From Tulasnella sp. 424 (lineage: Eukaryota; Basidiomycota; Agaricomycetes; Cantharellales; Tulasnellaceae), in the NCBI GenBank assembly GCA_019633425.1, contig WSUB01000046.1, positions 62,001 to 126,000 on the forward strand: DNA of 64,000 bases, given 5' to 3'. Both the position numbers and the translations under genes were made by a program. Shown here piece after piece: positions 44,792 to 55,382 of the stretch (positions within the stretch are counted from its first letter, which is position 1; each line of letters begins with the position of its first letter). The notes under the pieces are model-generated. The model saw only the letters and a list, made by a program, of their open reading frames with translations. It did not search any database and had not been told where the DNA came from.

Positions 44792-47728
44792 ATGACATTC
44801 CATGCTACTACGGCGAGCATCCCGCCTCAAAATGCAGTCTACAGGATGCCGCTTCCTACGGGGAGCAAACTACCTGTCAACTTCACCCCACTGGTAGGAC
44901 GCTGTTTCGACGAGGGCTATTTATGGACCCGAGCTTCAATGGTGAACCTGACGTCCCATTCGTCCTTAGAATCCCATCGTCTTCTTACTCCGTGCAGCCC
45001 ATATCTATCCTAACAAGCTGGCTATCTCACATCCAGATGCTGCTGGCGGTCTTGTCGAATACTCCTTTGCTGTTTGGTACGTTTGAACTCCGAACAGAAG
45101 GAAACTTTATTATATAGGTTTTATCTGAGACTGCCGCGATCATTTACTTTCAAGGGCTCAGCGGGTGCAAAACCTAGCGTACGCATTGAAGATGGCTGGG
45201 ATACAGCCAGGGGACCGTGTTGCCGTCATCTCTCCCAACTGGTACGTCAGAGGCCTATTGTGGCTTAACCGTTGTTGACAACGCGATTAACCACCGTGAG
45301 CAGTCCTCTTATTGCAGGTTGGTGCATTATCTTGTCGTCTCACAAGTTGCTACGTCCTTGCAGTTGTCAGCCTGACCCCGGATTTTGAAATAAGACGCTC
45401 ACCAAGGCATCCTCGCGGCCCGTGCCGTCATTACACCGATCAAGTATGGACCCCTGGATTTATTACCATCTGCTGCTCTTCCCCTTGGGTTTTACTGATA
45501 TTATTGCATTACAGCTATCGTCTCAAGAAGGCGGAGGTCCAATACATTCTGGAGCACAGCGAAAGCAAACTCATTCTTGTGGACCACGAGTTCCTTTCTC
45601 TCGTGGAGGGTACAACAAATATACCGATTATTGTCAGTAAGGACACCGGTCGGGACAACGTTGGAGATCCTTACGAGGAGTTCTTGAGTAAGCCTTTGAA
45701 CGATCAACAGAGCGCAAATGACCCTGCCCGCTGATCAGTTGCTGGCTCCTCAGATAAAGGTCGCGCGTTCAGTAAAGAACGAGGTTGGTTGGGTTTAGAA
45801 CTCGAACCAGAAGAGAATGCGAATGCTTCCCTCTGCTATACGTAAGTCTGCACCTCCAGCACACAGCCATGGTGACGATAGTTATGCACCGCACCTCCTT
45901 AGCTCTGGGACAACCGGTAGAGTAAAGCTGAATCTCCGTTCTACTGGTACGCATGTGGTGCTAATACCGCTATCCTTTCTCTAGCCAAAAGGGGTCATAT
46001 CAACATGCCGAGGATCTTACCTGGCCGCCATAGCAAACGCGTACGAGACAAAGTACGTCACTCAACTTTCTTGCTCTAGCTTTCCCCCTATGCTAAAGCC
46101 ATCATTATAAGACTTGACAAGGAGTCGGTCTACCTCTGGACACTGCCCATGTTCCATGCTTGTGGCTGGACGTATCCGTGGGCCAACGTATTTGGATACG
46201 CCGCTCAGGTAAGTCGCTTTTCTCCATGGCCTCGCTTGAGCACCGAGGTCTCTTATTTCTCTCTCTGTGCAAAAGCTCTTCATACGAAGCATCCGATATC
46301 CCGACATCTGGCATCACTTCCTTAATTCCGGTGTCACGCACTATTGCGCTGCCCCTACCGTGCAAGTAGGTCGATCATCCCGAAATCCGCTGTATCGGGA
46401 CATATTATTGATGTATATGAATGTGTTTAGATTGGTATAGTGAATGCTGCTGAGGCGCGAACACTGGACAACCCCATCACTGCGATCATCGCCGGAGCGG
46501 CTCCGACTGCTCACCTAATCGGCGAATTAGAGAAGAAAAATATTAATGTGACACATGTATACGGCTTAACGTACGTCGTTAGAGTCTTTCTCACACGCTC
46601 GCTCGCTAACAACCCGTTCATTTTCCAGAGAGGTAAAGCAACAAGGTTATTCATACCTGACCGTCCAGCTCACCTTCTCTTACCATCTGTATCCCTATCC
46701 AGACCTACGGCCCGTTTACTCGAAGCTATGCCCACCCATACTGGTCCAGTATCTCCTTGGACGACCGCGCCAAGCTCATGGCGAGGCAGGGGCACTCATT
46801 TGCCACGGCCGACGAAGTTCGAGTTGTCTATCAAATTCCGCCCGATCACACCGGTCCGGTGGAGCTCGTTGACGTACCCGCGGATGGGAAGACGCTGGGT
46901 GAGATTGTTACTAGGGGTAATATCGTTATGAAAGAGGTGAGTGAACGGCTCGACTTCAGAGATCGTTCGGAGCGCTGTTTTGCCTTTGGCTGACGAGAAT
47001 TGCAACTGGGCTTTTCCTCCTTGCGGGGAAATATAGTACTTTAGAGACCCCGAGGCGACCGCCAAAGCCTTCAGGGGAGGGTACTTTGCCAGCGGAGACC
47101 TTGCTGTAAAGCATTTGGATCGGTCTGTTGCTATTCTGGACCGTTCAAAGGATTTATTGATTTCTGGAGGTGAAGTAAGTTGCAAGGAGCCTAGTTTAAA
47201 CTGAGTTTTATCCCTCATTCGCGGAGCTGAATCCTGTTTCTACTCTCCTTTTCAGAACGCGAGTACACTGGCAATTGAACAAGGTTCGTGTAATCCTCAA
47301 ATAAAACCCCCTCCTTTCTATGCTGACAGATCTCTCCATCCACCCATTATCTCAACAGAACTAGCTACACACCCCGACGTGCTGGAAGTAGCCGTCGTCG
47401 CTCGGCCTCACCCGAAATGGGGAGAACGAGCCATGGCGTTTGTTGTCCTTCACCTGGACTCCGCCAAGAAATACGAGGAAGATGTGATCAAGTTTGTCGA
47501 ATCGTTGGCCAAGCATGCTAAAGACCGATTGCCTGGGTTTGCTAGACCCGAGTGGGTCGAAGTGGTTGAAGAGCTGCCCAAGGTAAGCATACTTGACTGA
47601 GATAGAGCTAAAGGCGATGGAGGACTGATTTATAACTATTGGGATTATAGACGTCGACGGGCAAGATCCAAAAGAATGTTCTTAGGGAAAGGGTCAAGGA
47701 AAAGGAGAAGGAGAAGGCCAGGTTGTAA
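44792..47728 (+). CDS. AMP-forming acyl-CoA synthetase-like enzyme (ANL superfamily)
   Basis: Activates a carboxylic acid as acyl-AMP, then CoA thioester; substrate unknown. Eighteen exons join in frame to 579 aa: 44792-44893, 44970-45076, 45155-45241, 45304-45317, 45395-45443, 45515-45687, 45754-45841, 45903-45921, 45985-46052, 46112-46208, 46276-46365, 46431-46570, 46629-46632, 46703-46936, 47037-47174, 47256-47283, 47359-47582 and 47651-47728. Motifs: PGDRVAVISPNCPLIADAHQG, the P-loop TSGTTGRPKGV (residues 207-217), WTLPMFHACGW, YGLTETYGP (Thr345/Glu346), SGDLAVKHLDRSVAILDRSKD, ISGGENASTLAIEQELATHPDV and the acyl-transfer Lys in PKTSTGKIQK (559). Exon 4 is 14 nt and exon 13 is 4 nt. It resembles fungal and plant acyl-activating enzymes of the short/medium-chain group. 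No peroxisomal tail is obvious (ends KARL). Two truncated copies lie downstream. Confidence 0.92.
46629..46632 (+). other. 4-nt microexon (AGAG) in the acyl-CoA synthetase gene
   Basis: Flanked by intron 46571-46628 (GTACGT...TTCCAG) and intron 46633-46702 (GTAAAG...ATCCAG). Exon 12 ends TTA AC and exon 14 begins ACC TAC GGC. Only with A-GAG between them do the codons read Leu-Thr-Glu-Thr-Tyr-Gly, the invariant A5 motif of ANL enzymes. Joining exons 12 and 14 directly shifts the frame. Confidence 0.8.
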
Positions 47729-48597
47729 TCCCGACTCGATTTTATTAGGGACTTTGTTCACTGTCACGGTAGAATGGAAAGAATATATAACATATGGTGC
47801 CATCAAATGGCCATAACGAATAGTCATTCTGACTTTCCGCGCTTGGTTTCGCAGCATACCTGTATAAAGGGCAGCGAGGAGTCACGGATCCGAGCTGGGT
47901 ACTACAATACTGTACGACACTTGGGGGCTCTGGTTATGGTCATTTGCTCGAGTCTCGATTAGGAAGCGTTCTTTTCAGAAGGCATACTATAACCAGGTGC
48001 AGGCTGGTATTCTCTTGACGTTCTGGGGACTGGCACGAGAATACGCTTCCAATAATGACGTGAAGCGAGCCCAAAAAGAGAAGAAAGGAGGGGGAAGATA
48101 ATTATCACGTACTGCTATTTATTCCTTAGCAGGACTGGGTTTAATGCAGGGTCGTATCCAAGAATATCTCGTCTACCCTCGTGCTTGGCGGCCCTGGCCA
48201 TTTGAACTATATCTAATTGATTTCGCACTGCACCCACGCTAATAACAGATTTTGTACACAGCGCAACTGGTTTGTCTTTTTATTGGGGCACAGACAGCCG
48301 GACTCTCAGCGGATCTACGAGCTAGAACAACAACATCTCTCATTCTAAACCGTAAGGCGAGACACCTAGCTAACATATTCGACGGCATGATCATCGGCAA
48401 CCGACGTCAGCCTTGCGAGTGACAACATCGTTCTATGTCGGTCCCCTCAAACTGTGAATATGGGCGCCGAGCAGCCCCAAATACGAAGATATCCCTGTCG
48501 TACCTCTTGCAGCAAATTTGGACCTCCTAAAATGCCTTGAACGGGTAGCAGGACGTCTCCGCTCCTCCTTCCTGGGTCTGTGACTGTGCATTTGACA
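47729..48597. other. Duplicated spacer with a WW-gene tail fragment
   Basis: No complete gene. About 47,958-48,030 matches the 3' end of the WW-domain gene (53,228-53,340) but with fewer PAPGYG-type units. Beyond 48,040 the sequence matches the spacers at about 50,690-51,240 and 57,425-57,880. Confidence 0.7.
47958..48030 (-). pseudogene. WW-domain gene 3'-end fragment 1
   Basis: Matches the stop-proximal end of the WW-domain gene at 53,233 (AAGGC..TAC...TAACCAGGTGCAGGCTGGTATTCTCTTGAC). It lacks the tandem 18-bp units and everything upstream. It sits at the same distance beyond the synthetase 3' end as the real WW tail does beyond pseudogene copy 2 of the synthetase. Confidence 0.7.
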
Positions 48598-49122
48598 TTA
48601 TCCGAGCAGTGCTATATCACGTCGAAGAGCTTCTTCGCCCCACCATCGAGCTATTTCCTCAGACCTCGTTGGCGAAGTCGCGACGTTGGGATCGTCCACA
48701 TCAACCGCTACTTCCACTTTGACCCTCGCTACCTTCCACCACGGCACATTTCCTGCTTCCCTCATCTCCTTGGGCACATACTCGAGGGTCCCCGACACCT
48801 GAACATGAGTGGGCCTTCCGTCTATCTCCCGCAGAACCGTCGCGAACCTTGCTATGCTCCAACAGGTTGCTGCAAGGCAGAGAAATGCGATCATAAGCAA
48901 GGCTCTACGACTGAGGGGTTCTAGCTTGGAGAGTTTTTCGTTCCTGGTTGAAGTCACTGGACACGGGAGTTCTAATTTTGAGGCCAGTTTGCTTGGAGGG
49001 ACGTCGTGACGGAGGTTTGGGTAACGGTTCCTTCGGGATGAGGGATTGGTAGAGTCGACAGAAGAGTGACCATGTTGCAAGATTTCTTGGATCCCGGTCT
49101 GCTTTTCGGAGACAGCGTTCAT
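48598..49122 (-). CDS. Small single-pass membrane protein, family copy A
   Basis: Uncharacterised 174-aa protein with no recognised family. About 75 mostly polar, charged residues (MNAVSEKQTG...) precede one hydrophobic helix, RALLMIAFLCLAATCWSIAR. The C-terminal part carries LREIDGRPTHVQVSGTLEYV and WWKVARVKVEVAVDVDDP and ends RRDIALLG. With no signal peptide and basic residues before the helix, topology could be type II (inference). Uninterrupted single-exon ORF. Two more copies lie at 51245-51769 and 57886-58404, sharing the MNA(V/R)S start, the helix and the post-helix block, which supports it as a real gene. The spacer downstream of the stop is also conserved among copies. Confidence 0.7.
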   Translation of the reverse strand: MNAVSEKQTGIQEILQHGHSSVDSTNPSSRRNRYPNLRHDVPPSKLASKLELPCPVTSTRNEKLSKLEPLSRRALLMIAFLCLAATCWSIARFATVLREIDGRPTHVQVSGTLEYVPKEMREAGNVPWWKVARVKVEVAVDVDDPNVATSPTRSEEIARWWGEEALRRDIALLG

Positions 49123-49403
49123 AGTGGCGAGTCAGGTTTTGGGAGCGCTGATGAAGTAGGTGGTCTGAAGGCGAGCAACGAAGAAAGGAGAACTCCCCTA
49201 TATACGACACGCGCAATACGTACTATGTTGCAACGACAGTCCCTGAGCCGAGGGCGTCGCGGGATAGTCCGAATGTGGTCAATAAGCCACGTCTGTGTGT
49301 TGACCCTTGGGGAACGGCATGAAGAGTGCGAAGGACAATTTAGATTGTGCTCCCTAGTGGGAAGTTTTGGCAGCCCCTACGAGTAGCATGGAAATCGTGT
49401 GCA

Positions 49404-50401
49404 GTATTTATCATCTGCCTCCTCATCGGGGCCTACGGCCCTTTTACTCCGAGCTATTCCCAACCATACTGGTCCAGTATCTCTCTGGACGAACGAGCCA
49501 AGCTCATGGCGAGACAGGGACATTCGTTTGCCACTGCCAAGGAAGTGCGAGTCGTCAACTGTATCAAATACCACCTGATCACACGGGTCCAGTGGAGCTC
49601 GTCAGGTACCCGCAGATGGAAGACGTTGGGTGAGATTGTAACGCGGGGTAATATCGTTAGGAAAGAAGTGAGCGAGCCGCTCGACTTCCGAGTTCACTTT
49701 GACCCTGTTTGGCGGGAAACACAGGACTCTAGAGATCCCGAAGCGACCGCGAAAACCTTCAGAGGACGGTACTTTGCCGGCCGAGACCATGTTCTAAAGC
49801 ATTTGGATAGGTCTGCTGCCATTCTGGACCGTTCAAAGGATCTGTTAATCTCCGGAAGTGAGGTGAGTTGAGAGGAGCCAAATTCGAACAAAGTTTCGTC
49901 CCTCGTCGCGGAGATGAGCCCATTTCCACTCCCGTGTCTAGAACGCGAGTACGCTAGTAATTGAAAAAATTCCGTGTAACGCTCCCAGGGGAAATTCCGT
50001 TTGTATGTTAATAAGTCGCTCCATCGACCCACCGTCCCAAGAGAGTTAGCCACACACCCCGACGTGCTCGAAGTAGCCGTCGTCGCTCGACCCCACCCGA
50101 GATGGGGAGAACGAGCCATTGCGTTTGTCGGGTTTCACCTGGACTCTGCCAAGAAATACGAGGAAGACGTGATCAAGTTTGTCGAATCGTTGGCCAAGCA
50201 CGCTAAGAAACGATTGCCCGTGTTTGCTAAACCCGAGTGGGTCGAAGTGTTTGAAGCGCTGCCCAAGGTAAGCATACTTCGCTGAGATGGGGCGAACGGT
50301 GGCGGGGGACTGATTTATAACTATTGGGATTGTAGACGTCGACGGGCAAGATTCAAAAGAATTATCTTAGAGAAAGGGTCAAGGACAAGGCCAGGTTGTA
50401 A
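49404..50401 (+). pseudogene. Truncated acyl-CoA synthetase pseudogene, copy 1
   Basis: Homologous to exons 14-18 of the synthetase gene (46,703-47,728) plus the preceding intron edge. The first ~345 codons are absent, including the P-loop. The acceptor before CCTACGGCC has changed from ATCCAG to ATCGGG. An insertion in the VRVV...CIKY region (about 49,555-49,610) breaks the frame. ISGGE has become ISGSE. The exon-17 equivalent (about 50,043-50,270; ELATHPDVLEVAVVARPHPRWGERA) and the last exon remain open. No sign that it could make a working enzyme. Confidence 0.88.
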
Positions 50402-51244
50402 TCCCGACTCATTTCGTTAGGGACTTGGGTAACTGTCACGGTAGAATGGAAAGGATATATCATATAGTGCCATCAATGGATAGTTATTCTGGCTCTCCGC
50501 GCTTGGTTTCACAGCATACATATATAGAGGGCAGCGAGAAGTCACGGAGCTGGGGGCTACAATACTGTACGACGCTTGGGGGCTGTGGTTATGGTCATTT
50601 GTTCGGCCGCGGTCTCCATTAGTAGGCGCGCTTTTCAGAAGCCATACTATAACCAGATGCAGGCTGGTATTATCTTGAACGTTCCGAGAATTCGCTTCCA
50701 ATAATGAGGTGAAGCGGCCCAAAAAGGGAAGAAAGGAGGGAAAGATTAATCATAACTTACTGCTCTCTATTCTTAGCAGGGCTGGATTTAATGCAGGGTT
50801 CCATCCAGGAACATCTCGCCTACCCTGGTGCTTGGCGGTCTTGGCCATTTGAACTTTATGTAATTCCGATCAGGCGCACTGCACCCACCCTAATAATAGA
50901 ATGCGTACGTCGTGCAACCAGTTTGTCTTCTTATTGGGGCACAAAAAGCCGGACTCTCAGCGGATCTACGAGCACAACAACGTCCTTCATTCAAGGTTGT
51001 AAGGCGAAACACCTAGCCAACGTATTCTACGTGATAATCATCGGGGACCAACGTCAGCCTTGCAGGTGACAACATCGCACACTGTGTGTCCCTTCAAATT
51101 GCTCATCTCGGTGCCGAGCAGCCACAAATGCCAGGATATCCCTGTCGCACTCTTCACAGCGAATTCCGACCACATGAAATGCCTTGAACCGGTAGCAGAA
51201 CGTCTCCGCTCCTCCTTGCTGGGTCTGTGACTGGGCATTTAACA
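50402..51244. other. Duplicated spacer with WW-gene tail fragment 2
   Basis: Same layout as 47,729-48,597: synthetase 3' flank, WW-tail fragment (about 50,619-50,684), then the shared spacer (GAACATCTCGCCTACC..., TTGGCCATTTGAACTTTATG...). No complete gene. Confidence 0.7.
50619..50684 (-). pseudogene. WW-domain gene 3'-end fragment 2
   Basis: Second short copy of the WW-gene tail (TTTTCAGAAGCCATACTATAACCAGATGCAGGCTGGTATT on the plus strand, read in two parts), truncated at the same place as fragment 1, so both duplicated units share one breakpoint. Confidence 0.65.
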
Positions 51245-51769
51245 TTATCCGAGCAGTGCCATATCACCTCGAAGAGCTTCTTCGCTCCACCATTGGGCCA
51301 TTTCTCCAGACCCCGTTGAAGAGGTTACGGCGTCGGGATCATCGACATCAACCTCTACTTCCGGTTTGACCGCCGCAACCTTCCACCACGGTGCATTCTC
51401 TGCTTCCCCCATCTCCTTGTACGCATGTTCGAGGGTCTCCGACGCCGGGACATGGCTGGGCCTTCCGTCAATCTCTCGCAGAACCATTGCGAACCTTGCC
51501 ACTTTCCAACAGGTCGCTGCAAGGCAGAGAAATGCAATTATACGCAAGGCTCTGCCATTGATGGGTCCTAGCTTGGAGAGTCCTTCGTTCCCGGCTGAAG
51601 TCACTGGGGATTGGAGTTCTAGTTTTGGGTCCAGTTTGCTTGGAGGGACGTCATGAAGGAGCTTTGGGAGACGGTTCCTTCGGGACCAGGACTTGGTAGA
51701 GTCGAAAGAAGAGTGACTATGTTGGAAGATTTCTTGGACCTCGATCTGCTTTTCGGAGACAGCGTTCAT
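51245..51769 (-). CDS. Small single-pass membrane protein, family copy B
   Basis: 174 aa, single exon, uncharacterised. The start MNAVSEKQIEVQEIFQ and the end RGDMALLG match copy A. The helix RALRIIAFLCLAATCWKVAR is kept. The block after the helix has diverged from copies A and C (REIDGRPSHVPASETLEHAY; WWKVAAVKPEVEVDVDDPD), although the reading frame is intact. An intact frame with many amino-acid changes suggests the protein is still made or was until recently. Function unknown. Confidence 0.65.
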   Translation of the reverse strand: MNAVSEKQIEVQEIFQHSHSSFDSTKSWSRRNRLPKLLHDVPPSKLDPKLELQSPVTSAGNEGLSKLGPINGRALRIIAFLCLAATCWKVARFAMVLREIDGRPSHVPASETLEHAYKEMGEAENAPWWKVAAVKPEVEVDVDDPDAVTSSTGSGEMAQWWSEEALRGDMALLG

Positions 51770-52039
51770 AGAAACGAGTCAGGTTTTTGGAGTGCTGATG
51801 AAGCAGGTGGTCTGAATTCAAGGCCAGCAATGAAGGAAGGAGAGCTGGCTTATATACGACACGCGGCATATGTGCTACGTTGTAACGACGGTCCCTGACC
51901 GGAGCGCTGCGGGATAGTCCAAACGTGGTCCGTAAGCCACGCCGTGTGTTGACCCTTGGGGACAATCATCAGAGCGCCAAGAAAGATTTATAATTAGGAA
52001 GTTTAAATTTACGAGTGGCGTGGAAATCGTGTTTAGTAT

Positions 52040-53017
52040 TTACTATCTGCCTCCTCATCTAGACCTACGGCCCTGTTACTCGGAGCTCTTCCTACCGATA
52101 CTAGTCCAGCATCTCGCTGAGCGAACGAGCCAAGCTCATGGGGAGACAGGGACACTCATTTGCCACGGTCGACGAAGTGCGAGTTGTCAACTTGTCTTCA
52201 TCAAATACCGCCCTATCACACGGGTCCAGTAGAGTTCGTCAACGTACCTGCACTGTTACTAGGGAAAATATCGTTATGAAAGCAGTGAGCGAGCGGCTCG
52301 ACTTCAGAGCTCACTTTGACCTTATTTTGCGGGAAGCATAGTACTTTAGAGATTCCGAAGCGACCGCTCAGGTCTTCATAGGAGGGTACTTTGCCGGCGG
52401 AAACATTGTTTTAAAGCATTTGGATAGGTCTGTTGCCACTCTTGGCCCTTCAAAGGATCTGTTGACCTCCGGAAGTGAGGTGAGTTGAGAGGAGCCACAT
52501 TCGAACAGAGTTTCGTTCCTCGTCGGGGAGCTGAACCGTTTCCACTACCCTGTCTAGAACGCGAGGACGCTGGAAATTGAACAAGTTCCGTGTAACGCTC
52601 ACTGGGGATATTCCGTTTGTGTGTTAATAGGTCGCTCCATCGACCCAACGTCTGCACAGAATTAGCCACACACCCCGACGTGCTGGAAGTAGCCGTCGTC
52701 GCTCGGCCCCACCCGAAATGGGGAGAACGAGCCATGGCGTTTGTTGTCCTTCACCTAGACTCCGCCAAGAAATACGAGGAAGACGTGATCAAGTTTGTCG
52801 AATCGTGGGCCAAGCACGTTAAGGAACGATTGCCCGTGTTTGCTCGGCCTGGCCCGAGTGGGTTGAAAAGGTAAGCGTACTGGACTGATCTCGGGCTAAA
52901 CGTACCAGAGGTGTGTGATATATAACCATCGGGAATGCAGACGTCGACGGGAAGATTTAAAGGAATGTGCTTAGGGAAAGGTTCAAGGAAAAGGACAAGG
53001 ACAAGGCCAGATTGTAA
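52040..53017 (+). pseudogene. Truncated acyl-CoA synthetase pseudogene, copy 2
   Basis: Homologous to exons 14-18. It keeps an acceptor (ATCTAG) before ACCTACGG at 52073, but the 5' half of the gene is missing. About 30 nt are lost around 52,230-52,260 and the frame is broken (SSSNTALSHGSS). The exon-17 equivalent (about 52,663-52,870) is shifted near its end (RPGPSGLKR). It abuts the intact WW-domain gene, the same neighbour order whose remnants follow the other two copies. Confidence 0.87.
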
Positions 53018-53232
53018 TCCCGCCTCGATTTTATTAGGGGCCTTGTTGACCATCACGGTAGAACGGAAAGGATATATCATATGGTGCCGTCAAAAAATAG
53101 TCATTCTAGCTCTCCAAGCTTAGTTTCGCAGTATACATGTTGGAGGGTAGCGAGAGATAACAGAGCTGGGGACTACAATATTACTGTTCAACCCTTCGGG
53201 GCTCTGGTTATGGTTGTTTGGTTGGGTTTCTA

Positions 53233-54150
53233 CTAGTAAGCGGGCTTTCCAGAAGGCGTACCGTAACCAGGTGCAGGTCCGTAGCCAGGTGCAGGTCCGT
53301 AGCCAGGCGCAGGCTGGTATTCTCTTGACATTCCAGGGAATGGGGGAGACTGAGGTTGCATCTGAGGCATCTGAGGTACTCCTGGTGCGTAGCCCCTCCT
53401 CATAGCCTTGCGCTGAGCCTTCATCATCCTCCTTTCGTGCTTGTTGGCGCGCCTCTCCGCTCTGTAAGCACGCTTCTCTTCCCGCTTCTCGGCCCTATAG
53501 GAGCGCTTTTCCGCACGCCTAGCCCACTTCATATCGCGCCTGTTGTAGGGGTACGAAGGTGGAGCATACATCATACCGGCTTGCATGGGTGCGACGGATG
53601 GACCTGCGAAGGAGGGAGCGGCTACGCCAGGAGACACTTGAGGAGAGGGTCGAGGACCGAAAAGACCTTGGGTTAGCGCTCCGAAAAGGCCACGAGGTGC
53701 ACCGGGGGAGGCAGGATGAGGGGCGGAGCTTGAGCCCGCATAGTTATAGCTGGAATTTTCCTGCGGCCGCTTGAGTTTCTTGCCGCTCTTCTCTTTCTTC
53801 TTCTTATCACCACCCTCTGAGTCAGAATCCGAGGAAGATGATGATGAGCTGGAGATCGACCCGGAGTCGGAATCGGCTGGAAGGCCATGGGCTTTTCTAT
53901 ACTGGGGGTCGTCGAGGGGATGTTCCCAGATGGAGTGGGGAGGGTTAGCTCTGGTATCAACCTGGATTGGAAAGGGAAAAGATGAGTTTCGATTCGACGA
54001 TGGTCGTTCAAGAATGCTTACGAAGAAGGGTTGTTGGTAATTTGGATCCCATTGGCGAATCCACCCTTCAGGCAACGGGCGGTTGTCTTGCGCGGGGGCC
54101 GCGGATTCGCTGTAAGGGGGAGCTGCTTTGCCGTCGTTGAAGGAGTGCAT
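53233..54150 (-). CDS. WW-domain protein with Ser-rich, basic and PAPGYG-repeat regions
   Basis: Two exons, 54022-54150 and 53233-53961 (60-nt intron), join to 285 aa from the Met at 54150 (an in-frame Met at 54216 would add 22 residues). A WW domain at about residues 26-58 reads LPEGWIRQWDPN, QQPFFVDTRA and IWEHP, with Trp30, Trp55 and Pro58; it binds Pro-rich ligands in this family. After it come an acidic Ser run (SSSSSSSDSDSEGGD), a Lys-rich patch and a Gly/Pro stretch. A basic Arg/Lys/Glu-rich probable coil (about 53,400-53,530) is followed by a tail of three PAPGYG units. Such WW proteins occur widely in Agaricomycetes without assigned function. The tail is the source of the fragments at 47,958 and 50,619. 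Confidence 0.8.
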   Translation of the reverse strand: MHSFNDGKAAPPYSESAAPAQDNRPLPEGWIRQWDPNYQQPFFVSILERPSSNRNSSFPFPIQVDTRANPPHSIWEHPLDDPQYRKAHGLPADSDSGSISSSSSSSSDSDSEGGDKKKKEKSGKKLKRPQENSSYNYAGSSSAPHPASPGAPRGLFGALTQGLFGPRPSPQVSPGVAAPSFAGPSVAPMQAGMMYAPPSYPYNRRDMKWARRAEKRSYRAEKREEKRAYRAERRANKHERRMMKAQRKAMRRGYAPGVPQMPQMQPQSPPFPGMSREYQPAPGYGPAPGYGPAPGYGTPSGKPAY

Positions 54151-54997
54151 GATGAAGTAGGAGTTTAGTGGACGAGTTGAAGCTTGGAGAGGAGGAGTGG
54201 TGTGTTGGAATGCCAAGAACGATGTGAGAGAGAGTTATATATAGTGGGGTGTCTATCGGGCAGAGTCCCCGCAGTCGGCGCACAGCGCCGTTATCGGCAA
54301 GAAGTGCGTCATTTCATCGCCGAACACGTGCCCGAAGCTTGGAGGGAATACTGCCAACCAGCCTCACCCGCAGTCTGCTGCTGCGCAAGAATGCGCTCAG
54401 ACCAGATGATAACGCTTCGGGCGCACTCCCCATTCTCGCCCTTCTCAGCCTTCTCGATCTTGAACCTCGGGGTATTATCACTGCCACTGTCGCTGCTTAT
54501 GTAAGGCCATCGACAAACATGTTGACATCAACTCCACACTCCATGTTAAACCTGGCAAAAATGGGTAGAAAGAGCTTTATTGGCAATTGTCGGGGGCCGT
54601 GGATGGTCTCCGGGTGTTTGCAAATTGATGGGAGTTCACTGGTCGCGCGTGGATTACGATATTGGAAGTCCGCCGGATACAGAACTGTACCCATTTCAAA
54701 CCATGGCCCGTTCGATTACTTTCGCTACACAACAGGCGTCGTATCCTTCCTTCAGAGTGCTCTCTCTGGGATTCGACAAATTTAGGTGACGGGAGCAATA
54801 CAGTGTGTACCAAACGCCTAATTCGCTCCCGTAGTCTCACCGCCACCGTTGGTTGCCCTTCCAATTGTCAACCCATCAGCGAATCCAGTCATGTGGGATA
54901 TGGACTAAGATAGTATTGGGTTATATCTCTGGGGATGTCGGCTCTCATGACGTGAACCTACTCTGATGCGAAATTACACTAAGCCCTTTCTTTCCCT

Positions 54998-55006
54998 TCC
55001 CTTTGT
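54998..55006 (-). promoter_or_regulatory. Pheromone-response-element match (ACAAAGGGA)
   Basis: The plus strand reads TCCCTTTGT, the reverse complement of ACAAAGGGA, the element bound by the HMG protein Prf1 in Ustilago maydis. It lies 377 bp before the start of the CaaX peptide gene. A 9-mer is expected about once per 130 kb per orientation by chance, so position adds modest weight. Confidence 0.45.
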
Positions 55007-55279
55007 GGTTCGCGACTCAGAAAGGTCTTGAACAACCACCTGCTCGTTTTCAAATAACATATTGGGATATTTCAAGGCATTTGATAGCCACCTTTATCTA
55101 AACTAAGCCCGTTCAGGTGGCAGTTCATATCTGTAGGTATTTGACGTTCCCTTACCTCTGACGACGCCAAGGGGTTGTGTAACGCGCTCCCAAGAACGGC
55201 AATTCCCCTTCATCTGCTTTCAACAAGTGGGAAATATTGGAATGCGATGCCTTTAATATCGATTCGGAGATGTGCAATG

Positions 55280-55287
55280 TATTTAAA
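55280..55287 (+). promoter_or_regulatory. TATA-like box of the putative pheromone gene
   Basis: TATTTAAA about 95 bp before the ATG at 55383, a usual place for a fungal TATA box, followed by a CT-rich leader (CTTTTCACCAAACCTCTCCCC) just before the start codon. Confidence 0.45.
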
Positions 55288-55382
55288 GGACCTTGGTTTC
55301 GAGGTTGGAACGCTCGGCACCACGTTCCTCGGGCCCTAAGCTCTCTTACCACCCTTACTTTTCACCAAACCTCTCCCCAATA

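Larger units (their letters stand above)
54151..55382. other. Intergenic region upstream of the putative pheromone gene
   Basis: No longer gene recognised; open frames (54184-54504, 54249-54785 plus) have no family pattern. It contains a perfect match to the pheromone-response element (54998-55006) and a TATA-like site (55280-55287). Confidence 0.6.

Noticed and set aside
53228..53340. Separate small gene from the direct repeat GGTCCGTAGCCAGGTGCA
   Set aside because: It is the PAPGYG repeat tail of the WW-domain protein read on the opposite strand.
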